Assembly: GCF_933775445.1 (NCBI RefSeq) | Contig: NC_065873.1 | Location: 19,034,001-19,098,000 of the forward strand | Reading direction: 5' to 3' | DNA length: 64,000 nucleotides | Origin: Argentina anserina | Taxonomy: Eukaryota; Streptophyta; Magnoliopsida; Rosales; Rosaceae | Shown: piece by piece, positions 35,801 to 45,335 of the stretch | How positions within the stretch are numbered: the stretch's first letter is position 1 | How the letters are laid out: every line of letters begins with the position of its first letter | Program-made: the position numbers and the translations under genes | The notes under the pieces: generated by a model | What the model saw: the letters and a program-made list of their open reading frames with translations, nothing else | What the model was told of the DNA's origin: nothing | Databases searched by the model: none

Positions 35801-37046
35801 TAGTGGTATGATGGTTCGAGGTGCACATGATAATAAAGAAAGTGACTTTTTTGGACGGTTGGTTAGCATTGTCAAATTGGCATTCCCTTATGGCTACTCA
35901 GTGTTTCTATTCAAAGGTGAGTGGTTTAATACAAGAAATACAAAGAAGAGAATAAGACTCATTTATGATTACCATTTGACATCATTGAATGTAAACGAGA
36001 AGTGGTATGTCAATGATCCATATATACTAGCAAAGCAAGCACAATAAGTGTTTTACCTTGATGATCCAAATTTAGGTGCTGGTTGCAAAGGCATTCAAGA
36101 AATTTGTCGTAGGCATATATGGGATGCGCCTGAGAATGAAGAATCTTATGATGTAGAAACAAGTTATAGTGATGAAATAGAGCATGAAGAAGCTATCAAT
36201 ATCATTCATCTTGTTGAAGATAATGTTAATCCAAGAACATTTTGTAGAAGAGATGTCGAACCTGAAATTGTTTGTTTGAGCAGCAAAGATTTAAAAGAGC
36301 TATGTCAAAGCCTTCTATCTATACTTCTAGAAATGTGGAAGCTCTTGCGTGGATTAAACCTACTTCTGGTTTCTATAAACTTAATGTGGATGGCTCTAGG
36401 ACTAGAAATGATGATATTGGAGTTGAAGGGATTATTAGAGATTGTAGTGGTTGCTGGACTGCAGGGTTTATGATAAACATTGGAACTGGTGAAGTCTTGC
36501 AGGCTGAAGCTTGGGGTCTGTTTCATGGGCTTCAATTGGCTTTAAGTTTACAACTGAATAAAATTGAAGTGGAGTCTGATTCTGCAGTGCTTGTGAACTT
36601 GTTATAGTGTGTTGATATTGAGTTGCATCATTTGGCCACCATTGTTCTTAATTGCATAGCTTTAATGAGGCAATTTGACACCATATCCATACATCATGTG
36701 CACAGGAATAGGAACACAGTTGCTGACATTCTTGCCAAATATAGTACTTTTCAAGCAAGAGACATTTGCATTATGCATGAGCCCCCTAGCCTTGTTGTTG
36801 AAGCTATCATTGATGATATTTTAGGAATTGGTAAGAATATGAGCTTTAAGACCAGCTATGCTGGCTAGTTTATGTTGTTCTTTTCTTTCTTAAGCCTTTG
36901 GTCTCATTTGTACCAAAAAAGATTTAAAAGAAACCAAGATGAGTGAGAATGACTTTATAGTGATAATGACTTTTCCAGATGATGAATTACCATCAGAAGA
37001 TGAAGGAAACTCACAAGAACGTGATGATGACATTGAATCTGATTAA
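32822..37046 (+). pseudogene. TNPD-type CACTA transposase (Transposase_21), decayed
   Basis: The order of a plant En/Spm TNPD is preserved. A Transpos_assoc N-terminus (CPCVKCQ and SFIRYHLGRNGM, 32935-33020) comes first. Transposase_21 follows (MRWHIDKR, DGFKSFNPFGNMSLSYSLWP, FPAYANLSGWSTMGFLACLMC, 33678-34250), then NLDVMHIEQRICDV (34485-34530), DUF4218-like HDCHVLLQRLLLVGIRPFLS (34785-34850) and GYVHNRARPKGSIAEGYIAE (35160-35220). The end is DUF4216-like, with YGYSVFLFKGEWF and EKWYVNDPYILAKQAQ (35810-36047), plus an acidic tail resuming at 36918-37045 after a LINE insertion. Most breaks are in-frame stops (near 33036, 33258, 33603, 33669, 34353, 34449, 34461, 34752 and 36045), with a frameshift near 34755. 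Introns near 35078-35143 and 35443-35521 look intact. It cannot make a full transposase. Confidence 0.9.
36299..36917 (+). mobile_element. 5'-truncated LINE fragment with RNase H domain, nested in the transposase
   Basis: About 620 bp flanked by a 14-bp direct repeat AAAGATTTAAAAGA (36285-36298 and 36918-36931) with a short A-run at the 3' end. This is the mark of target-primed reverse transcription. It encodes a plant LINE-type RNase H (RVT_3): FYKLNVDGSRT, GIIRDCSGCW, QAEAWGLFHGLQLAL, KIEVESDSAVLVNLL, and then HHVHRNRNTVADILAK after one stop (TAG at 36605). Reverse transcriptase and endonuclease are absent, as expected for 5' truncation. It interrupts the last exon of the CACTA transposase. 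Confidence 0.85.
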
Positions 37047-37112
37047 GGTATAGCTAGCATAGCTCCAAATTAATTATATTTAGACAGAATATCATATATT
37101 ATTCCTTGTATA

Positions 37113-37735
37113 GTGATAAGTTGTAATGTCAACTGCCTAAACTCAACTTTGGTAAAGCTTCTCAGGCGGTTTGGTTATGATGTGGATGTGTGTTCGGCTA
37201 GATGGCAGGATAGTGGAAAGGTCCCTGGAGGTATGCCTTTGTTGTATTTTGCAATATGTTTATTATAGAAGTAGGATTGTCCTACTTGGTGTTATTATTT
37301 ATTGGTTACAGTCATTCATTATCTATTATGTAATTATTAGTTTCCATGTACATTTTGGAATTGTTTCAAGCAATTGAAAATAGGTGGAGGAATGGCTTCT
37401 AGGATAGTACCCTATGCTAAATTTATTGAGGATCGATTGTGGAAATCAAATTCAGTCATTCTGACGGTTGTATCTTCTATCATCTCAAGGGATCATGAAT
37501 ATATAGATGTGGTCAACCACATCGATACAGAGAGTTTTGAACGTCTCATCATTGACATTGATTTTTGAAGCCATTTTGAGATAGCTAGAGTTGTTTAATC
37601 ATACGACGAGATATTGAATTCACTACAATTGTTTATGTGGGCTCCTTGACAAGGTTGAAACAATTTTTTCAAGTCATGGTTGATGCAGCTAGATTTTCCC
37701 TCAAGCGAAACTCGATGCCTCTTCTTTGTGATCAA
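37113..37735 (+). pseudogene. Captured fragment of a DUF506 (PDDEXK-like) host gene inside the CACTA element
   Basis: Two exon-like parts. 37113-37230 encodes SCNVNCLNSTLVKLL, then FGYDVDVCSARWQDSGKVPG, and ends at a GTATG donor. About 37491-37735 encodes HEYIDVV, ERLIIDIDF, SHFEIARVV and YDEILNSLQ, then VGSLTRLKQFFQVMVDAARF and SLKRNSMPLL in another frame. These match the conserved order of plant DUF506 proteins (CxxNCL, GY(D/N)A..C...W, EYIDV, RLI(I/V)DIDFRSxFEIAR, RLxxIV...AAxxSLKK.GM). Stops (TGA where the family has Arg after DIDF) and frameshifts disable it. The retained intron indicates capture from genomic DNA, not from mRNA. The source gene is not in this window. Confidence 0.78.
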
Positions 37736-37899
37736 TTTTTTGTTACATATGTTTTATTTGGTTGAAAGACTTCTGAATCATATTGTTTGGGTTATGCTTA
37801 CTGCTATATTGTTATTTATAATAAATATAAATTTTTGGTAAATAAAAATTTAATTTTGTAGACTGTGACAACCATTAAATTTGTCACCCACTATAATTA

Positions 37900-38481
37900 T
37901 ATTTTATAAAAAAAATGTAATTTAATATATACAAATAAAAATAGACGAAATGAGTTTCATCCCTCATTTATATGATTAGCATTAAATTTAAAGAATAAAG
38001 AGACAAAGTCATTTTCATTGTCTATTTGTTTTATTGGTGCCAATAAATTTGAATATAAGGGGACAAAGAGATTTTGTCTCTATTTTTTTTGTTCGGCGTC
38101 GTTTTAAATCAAAATTTTTGAAATTTGAAAAATTTAAAGAATTTTCTTTTCAAATTTCAAATTTTGAAATAAAAAAAGAAACGGATAGAGTTTTGTCCCT
38201 CATTCCTCGGATTGGCGCCAAATTGATTTAGTTTCCCCCTATTTTATCAACATTCAAAAAGTATGGGGATGAATGTTCATTGAATAAGGAATGGTCTTTA
38301 TTTCATCCTCAAACACATTAGGAAACAAAATTTACCAATCGTCACCTGAAACAATGCGAGACGAACTTTAGGAGACGACATTAGCAACAAAACTATTTTG
38401 TCTCAAATTTTCTTGGGGGACGTAAGCTTAGCTTATAGAGACAAATTGATTTTGTCCCTAAATGAGTTATCTCTAGTAGTG
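37900..38481. repeat. Right subterminal repeat region of the CACTA element
   Basis: Dense degenerate copies of GAGACAAA...TTTGTCTC-type motifs, for example near 37944, 38000, 38059, 38188, 38397 and 38438, running to the terminus. The arrangement mirrors the left end and is typical of En/Spm subterminal repeats. Confidence 0.65.
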
Positions 38482-38484
38482 ACA

Positions 38485-39250
38485 TGAATTCACAGGCTCA
38501 ATCACAAATTGATCCTTGTTGTATAGATAATAATGATCTTTCAAGATTCGTTTATACCTATATTATTAACTAAATTAGAGTCCTACCTACATCACCAATG
38601 AGATGAAGCCAAAAGCCATAATCCGGAAAAACAAAATTCATAAATTTTGAAAGGTACTACCCTTTCAACAAATTACCATTTCAAAATATATACAGAGCGT
38701 TCGGACTGCAACCATTGTGTTCAATCACGTATGCTTAGTAATGTGCTATGTAGCTAGTTGGCTCCGAAGCAAGAAGAACGCATATAGATATGCAGATAAC
38801 ACTAAGAAGAAGATATATAATCATACATGTCTTGATCATGAAGGATCACACAAGAAAATCTTACCTTTTTGACCAAGCATACATTGAAGAAGGCTGATTA
38901 AGTTGTCAATTGCCGTCCTTGTCCCTAGATAATCATTTTCATGCATGCTTTCCATTTTTTTTTCTAGAAGGCGGAAAATGTTGCCTAGCAATAGCCAATA
39001 CCTTAAGTTCGAAAGTTTGACTCAGCTTGGGGCCGGGACCCTTTTTTTTGGCTCTCTTCACTTGGTGGCATGGTTTTTGATTCCCTTATTTCATTGTCAA
39101 AATATGTGAACTCCACCACATCGATAGTACGATTGAATAGTATTGCTGCTGCTTATTACTGACCAAGTGTAGATGATTGCTCATATATATCTCTCGTGCT
39201 TTGATAAACTGGGTGATGGTCGACTATCCTGACAATCTTGAGTCTCCAAC
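38485..39250. other. Intergenic, nothing recognised
   Basis: Single-copy-looking AT-rich sequence between the CACTA element and the next MITE. No open frame or repeat structure of note. Confidence 0.45.
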
Positions 39251-39253
39251 TAA

Positions 39254-39559
39254 GAGCGAGTTTGACCCCGATGTAAGTTTTTTATAATCAGCTTTAGTTG
39301 AGCTGTGAGTAATTGAAGTGTTTGGTGAATAATGGTATAAAGGCATGGTGAGTTTATAAAAGTGTGGTAATAGGGTAATAGACATATTATAATCTCCCCC
39401 AAAATCAAAAACTCAAATTTGTAGCTTTTAGAATTTACCTCGGTGTGTGTGAAATTCTCATATAATCACCGATAATTTCTATTTACCAAACACCTCAGTC
39501 AAATTATTTGAGAATTTAAATCCATATAATCTGGCAAAAATTTGGGGCCAAACGCACCC
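39254..39559. mobile_element. Tourist-like (PIF/Harbinger) MITE
   Basis: 306 bp with imperfect terminal inverted repeats, GAGCGAGTTTGACCCC on the left against the complement of GGGTGCGTTTGGCCCC on the right. It is flanked by the 3-bp duplication TAA (39251-39253 and 39560-39562). Size, ends and duplication fit a Tourist-type MITE. No coding capacity. Confidence 0.75.
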
Positions 39560-39584
39560 TAATTGAGACGACCTGCTTGCTTGC

Positions 39585-41774
39585 AATGGCGGAACCAGAA
39601 AATTATATGAGGGGGCAAACAAAAATTTTGTTTACTCTACTATCCTTAAATTAGGCATGTCGATATTTGTTATCAGAATAAAATTTTTTCAAATTAATCT
39701 TTGCATGCTCTGTTTTGATTTTCATTATATAAGATGAGATGATATCTCGCATAATGTTCATTTATAAAAACTCTCACTCTCACAACTACAAATTTAAATA
39801 AAAAGAGCAAATTTATCTATTAAACAAGTCATAAATCCATAAACTAAACTAGTAAACACTAAAACAGAAGAGTCCAACATAAAAAAAGAGAAGAAGAAGA
39901 AGAAGAAGAAGAAGAAGAGTAAAAATACCACGGCCCTTATTTATTCTCTCTCCAGAGCCTCTTTCTAGGGTTAGAGTTTTCTAGGGTTTAAGTTGTGCGA
40001 TCGTGAGTTCCTGATGGCAATTCCGATGGCTTCTGTCGCTTCCATGATTACAAGGCTTGCTTCAAAACTCTCTCTTGCCAAGGAGGACGAACTAGTGGAC
40101 CTTGGCAACCTCCGGCTACCAGAGAAAGGTTTCCTAGCACCTCGTTTTTACTTGGTGGGGAAGCTAAACACAATGAAAGCTGTGATCTTTGACTCTTTTC
40201 GTGTGGTTGTTCGATCTATGTGGAGAACATCAGTATCGGTTAAAGTTGTTGCGCGGGGAGATCGTTTTCTCTTCACGTTAACCAACGAATGAGATCTTAC
40301 ACGGGTGAAGAAAGGAGGTCCTTGGGGTTTCCAACGAGCGATGATATTGCTCAATGATTATGATGGCTTCTCAGATATCATGCAAGTGCCGCTAAACTTT
40401 GTTTGGATTTGAGTAGAAATCAAGGGTTTGCCGGCAGCATTGATGACTGATGCGGCGACGCAATTGGTTGGAGAAACAATAGGCAGGGTGCTGCATGTTG
40501 ATCTAGGCTCAGTGGCTAGAGGAAGCCCTAAGGTGTGACTGGTCTTACCGTTGCATGATCCCGTCGAGCTTGAACGCCGCCTTAGGATATCTCCTTCCGA
40601 CGTGATTATGGTGCAATACAAGTATGAAAGACTTCTTGGTCGTTGTAGGCTTTTCTCCATGATCAATCTTGGTTGCCTTACCTATCCCACCGAAGCAGCC
40701 AAGGCTAAGGCTGCATCACCACCTGGCTCGAATGTACCAGCTCCGCTGGCTCCTCCACCACTAGTCTTTCTAGGTAACACAAACCATGGCCTCATTTTTC
40801 CTCCTAGTCCTACTATGTTTACTTTGTTTAAGAAGGAACGTCGTCAGATTCAAGTGCATGAGATTCCAAATTGTCCTTCTCTGGCCAAGGTTGCATGCGT
40901 TAGACGTGGGAGAAAATGATGAAGCCCTGGACTCGGGTAAGAGAATAAAGCATTGTCTGGAAATTGTTCCTCTTGCATTGGGGCCGGAGGACTTTGGTTT
41001 TGTGGTGGGATCAGATGGTTCAATTGGCATTGCTAGGAAATCTCAGAATAAACGAGGCCGCCCTCGTGGTAGCACTAACAAAGTCAAGAAGCAATCCAAG
41101 GTGGTCAAGGGTCTGAACTTCGACTCCCAACCTTCTACGCCAGGCACTGCTAGATAGGTGGAAGCTAGTGAACTGGAGGAGGATGTAGGGGTGGAGGTTC
41201 ATGTTCCAACCCCAGAAGATGATGAAGGTGCCAAGGGCACGAAGTAGTCTGATTCTGTTCAGACTCCGGATCCCTACACTCGATGATTAGAAGTTCACTT
41301 GATACTTGGATCTGAAAGGTACACCTTGAGTCGCAGACCTGAAGATCTTTGTATTAAGTCCTATCATCGTAGTATAGGTTATTGTTTTCTTAGTTTTGAT
41401 TTCTCTTTGAGTTGTTTGTTTTCGAACTTTAGTTTGTTTTTACTTTGTAGTTGTTAGAAATAAAGAGCTCGTTCTATACGTTGTATTGGAGCTTGTTCCT
41501 GCGTGACTTAGTAATAGTTAGTCGTTATTGGCTTTAAGCCTAATGAAATTATTATTTTTTCTCAAAAAATATATATAAGACTTTGGACTTTTTTCGTGAA
41601 CAATCTGATTTAAAAATATAAAAAAATTCCCTTATAATATAAAATAAATAAAAAAGTTGAAATTGACTCGTCAATTATCTGGATTTTTAGGGAACTTTTG
41701 GGTTTTTTTTAAAAAAAAAAACCTAAAATCTGAGTGGGGCAGTGGCCCCCGTTTCTGCCCCTGGTTCAGCCTTT
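39585..41774. mobile_element. Candidate inverted-repeat element enclosing a LINE ORF1-type unit
   Basis: The left end AATGGCGGAACCAG (39585) pairs with CTGGTTCAGCCTTT at the right end (41774), and GCTTGC lies directly outside on both sides. GGAACCAG-type ends are common in plant hAT-like and other repeats. The flanking 6-bp match is in a GCTT repeat, so it is weak evidence of a target duplication. The unit includes an (AAG)n run near 39890-39917 and a decayed LINE-type gene. Confidence 0.4.
40014..41285 (+). pseudogene. LINE ORF1-type protein (DUF4283 + zinc-knuckle-like), decayed, no ORF2
   Basis: One frame from the ATG at 40014 runs to 40917, broken by TGA codons at 40290, 40410 and 40537 and ending in TGA at 40917. 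The encoded segments fit DUF4283 (RGDRFLFTLTNE, GGPWGFQRAMILLND, IKGLPAALMTDAATQLVGE) followed by the zinc-knuckle-linked block (VQYKYERLLGRCRLFSMINL). That block keeps only one of the expected Cys. In the +1 frame (about 40915-41157) the tail continues with an AT-hook-like KRGRPRGSTNK. A LINE-like 3'UTR ending in TTTTTTCTC plus A6 at 41567 follows. No reverse transcriptase is present. It is a retroposed or domesticated ORF1-only copy that is now dead. Confidence 0.7.
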
Positions 41775-43446
41775 GCTTGCTGGTAGGGTTTGATGTTTGT
41801 GGTTGAGAAGAAGATGATGGTGATCATTGACTTGGAAACTCCATGTGGACACCCCTCGCCAGCAGTTTAGTCGGGTTTGTTTCCGTTGACTTAAGCCGTT
41901 ATATATATATTGTTTCTTAAGCCATGACCTCTCAAGTTTCTCCAATAATTCCTAGCCTTTTCCAATTGTTTTTCTATAGTCCCCATCTAATATCCATTGA
42001 CTAGTGTATGTAATAATTTCGACCTATTGACCAGAGATTGCATAAACAATTAGAAAAATGAGAATCGGAAACTCGAACCAGTTAAGTTCGACGTATAACT
42101 GTATAGCTGTGTACATGTACATTATATAGCTCGATAGAGAAATTTCGCTTTGAAATTAGAGATACGTTCTTTTGTGATTGTGATCAGAATATTTCGCCCG
42201 TGATTTAGAATTTCTTCAAGCCCATGATGATCCCTGCTGGGAACCCATGCCATGAAAGTCATTCGATCTGGGAGGCCATGGTTTAAAGTAGAGAGCAAAT
42301 ACCTGCATCTTTCTCAACTTTGATCATTCTTCATCTCATACTGACTCAGAAGTCAGAAAACCTTTACAGTGAGAAAGTAGTTTTCCAACCTAGCCATGCA
42401 CTTGCACCTAAAAGAATTCAAAACCTTTGATCAGTAAGAGCTATACGCTTCTTTCTTTGAAAAGTTTCCTTCCCTAGTGTTTGTAATGTAGCGGAACTAA
42501 TCTGTTATAATCCATTAACGACAGTTTTAAATCCACATGATTAGGATTTTTCAAATTCACGAGAAGTTCTTGAATCCATCAAGAAAATTGAGAGAACTCA
42601 AAAGTTTTATAATATGATAGATGTCTCACACAACCATAAGAGGTGGTTTAAATACTAAAACGAAACTATAGAGCGCTAACAAAAGTCTAATCAAGCCCAT
42701 GGGTTAAAATAAAATAAAATATAAAACAAACGAAATCTAAAATAAATTCGAAAAACATTAAAAACTGTTTTTGAGAGTCTAAACAATGTCAGATGCCTGA
42801 AAAAGCACACACATCGTGGCAAAACAACGAATTTGGTTTCTACTGTCGTTCTCTTTATGAAAATGTATCATTCGCCATATTCTGAGCTCATAGTTCAGAC
42901 ATGAACAATGCCAACTTTTCATTTCTTGCATCGGTCAATTTGCTCATCAGATTTTCTTGCCATCTGTTCTACATCAGTTTGGGTATATACCCCAAGATTC
43001 ATGGTTTAGTAGGGAGCACAATCAAAAATTGAAAAGCAAAACCTAACATTGACACACCAACACCAATATGCAAAACACTAGCCTTCACAAAGTTTGCTCC
43101 TTTAACAAACCCTATAGTGGACACGCACTGCAAAACCTTGAAGTGTCCGGGTTCCTTGAAAGTCCATGAACGCTTATTACGCTGATAATGATGATTTGTA
43201 TAATCCATTGTGCCTGGTTTATGGATGTTCCACATTGGGTGGTGGCTAATGTTTTCATGTTAATGTGGTTTACGAACAGAATAATTATGATCCAAAAGTT
43301 GTGAGAAGTGTCATATATAAGTAAACCAAACCACAGTTTGTCTGTTCCACAATCTAAGAAACAGATTAATTTTATATTAACCTCATATTCTATAAGCTAA
43401 GGAGGAATACGAAATGTATCCTAACTTATTATTATGAGTTCATTAT
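41775..43446. other. Intergenic, nothing recognised
   Basis: AT-rich. Short frames such as 42999-43235 (minus) show no domain or splice context. No repeat ends were recognised until the inverted repeat beginning near 43447. Confidence 0.45.
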
Positions 43447-44984
43447 GAGTAATACTAAATGTACCACTTTTTAGTTAACCACTTAAATACCACCTTATGT
43501 AACAGCTGATGTGGCATACCCACATTATCATATTAGAATTTCTGTTTTTTTTATTACAAAAATTATTTTCATTTTCACATTTTTGATTTCTTAATTTCAT
43601 CTCTAAACCCTATCTCTTTATAATTGATCATTCTAAAAAAAATCAAAAGTTATTGCTTTAACAGACAGTTGTTCTACACCCCTTGTTCTCTTTGCAACGA
43701 TTGCACTCACCCTCTCACCTTCTAGTCGATCGAATTTCCGATTTGATTTTGGCCTTTTTGTTAGAATATCTACCTATGTTAAACGTGGTTTTTGTCCTAT
43801 TTCATAACATGTTTGAAATTCAAATTTTGGGGGATCTGCAATTGAATTAGGATTTCCATGTTTCCTCTGTGTGGCATGAAAACATATCTTTGATTAATCA
43901 TTACTCATAGGCTCACAGTTGCGTTCTTTTTTCTCAAAGAAATTGGGTTTCTTCACAAACACTGTTACAAATGCTCTGCCATCCAAAACATGGTTAGGCA
44001 TGATTCATATCTGCTATGGAACCTTAGTATTCAACCCACAAGCATGAAAAACACATCTATGAAACAAAACGCAGGTATGAAAAATAAAAAAACGCATGTT
44101 ATGCAGCTATTAAAAGGGACGTAGCTATGAGTGTGAGTAACATGTTTACATGCATATTGAGAAACCTTTCAAGAAACAAGAAGAAACATGAAAACCCTAA
44201 TTCAATTCAAGTTTCTCAAACCTAAATTCCAAAGTTGTTTTGATAAAAGAAAAGACAACTAACCACGTTAGATAGCAAAGATATTACAAGAAAGCCGAAA
44301 TTGACTAGAGAATTCCAGTACTCAATTGATGAGGAGGTGGAGGATGTGTTGAAGACGTAGATATGTGTAGAACATAGGTTTTCAACTATGTTTGTTGAAG
44401 ACGTAGATTTGACAAGATTATGGAAAAAATGCTAGTTAACACTAGGCCAAAAAAGATCGATGTTAACAATAGTTTTTGCCCATATATAGTAATTCGACCT
44501 ATTGCTCCGCATCCCCCCATCAGTTTACTATGAATAGAAGAACCAAAAGGATTGAACTACCTACTCATTATTCGGAGGTGAATCATAGAACACCAAAAGC
44601 GGAATGGTTTCAAACTATAGATCTCCTATTTTGATCTTCTATATTTACCGAGGCAATCGCGACGAAAAAAAAATAAGACTCAAGATCACAAACTATATCT
44701 CGTCACTTTACATGTTTCGTTTCACTTTCAATGTGAAGAAAGTTTATGAACCAGAGCAGTCAATTGAAAGAAGAAAATAGGCTTCTCTTCGATACGGGTA
44801 GGAACTGGGACAAGTCTATCCTTCTCTATCCCTATTGTCTTTACTTTTAGTTCCAAGTTTTTTTTTTTTTGCGATCTTTATATACGATAAATCGCCATCT
44901 CGTAGCACCACCACGACACCCATCAACAACCCGGGGGGAAATTAACTGATACGTCCTACTTATTAACGCTAATAAGGTTGAAAG

Positions 44985-45335
44985 AAAGGATGTGTCGAGC
45001 AAGCTATGAACACCATTGTCTGATATGCGACTCAGACAATAGGCTGAAACCATTATCTGAGAGGTTCTCAAACAATGCCCAGTTATAAAAGCATTATTGT
45101 CTGAACACCAGAACATACAATGCTAGCGTATATCAAACCATTGTCTTATTTATGTAGGTACAATATAATTTTAACTGAAACTATTGCGTTTGTACATAAT
45201 AAGTAATACTGTTTTTCCCAATAGGAATATAGTTCGTCAATCAAACAATAGTTTTTAGTATTACTTCAGATATCACCTTAATAGTTGGACAATGGTCTTA
45301 GTTGCTATAGAGTTGTCTAATATAAAGTGGGAAGA
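44985..45335. repeat. Cluster of CATTGTC / GACAATG motifs, left copy
   Basis: CATTGTC(T), or its complement, or one-mismatch forms, recurs about every 30-50 bp on both strands, for example near 45014, 45035, 45070, 45092, 45138 and 45288. This resembles the subterminal repeats of a CACTA-type element, but no CACTA terminus was found nearby. Confidence 0.5.

Larger units (their letters stand above)
26475..38481 (+). mobile_element. CACTA (En/Spm) transposon, 12,007 bp, with nested insertions
   Basis: The ends are perfect CACTA termini: CACTACTAGAGATAAC at 26475 and its complement ending at 38481, flanked by the 3-bp duplication ACA (26472-26474 and 38482-38484). Subterminal regions are filled with degenerate GAGACAAA/TTTGTCTC motifs. 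Inside are a decayed TNPD-type transposase, a captured DUF506 gene fragment, two solo LTRs, a truncated LINE and a 113-bp tandem array. Removing the three retroelement insertions leaves about 8 kb, the usual autonomous En/Spm size. The transposase is broken, so the element is no longer autonomous, although its ends look competent. Confidence 0.95.

Noticed and set aside
36048..36607. Apparent fusion of CACTA transposase tail and RNase H as a new domain architecture
   Set aside because: A 14-bp target duplication and A-run show a separate LINE insertion, and the frames do not join.
44440..44480. CACTAGGCCAAAAAAGA as the left end of a second CACTA element
   Set aside because: No complementary right end was found anywhere in the following sequence.
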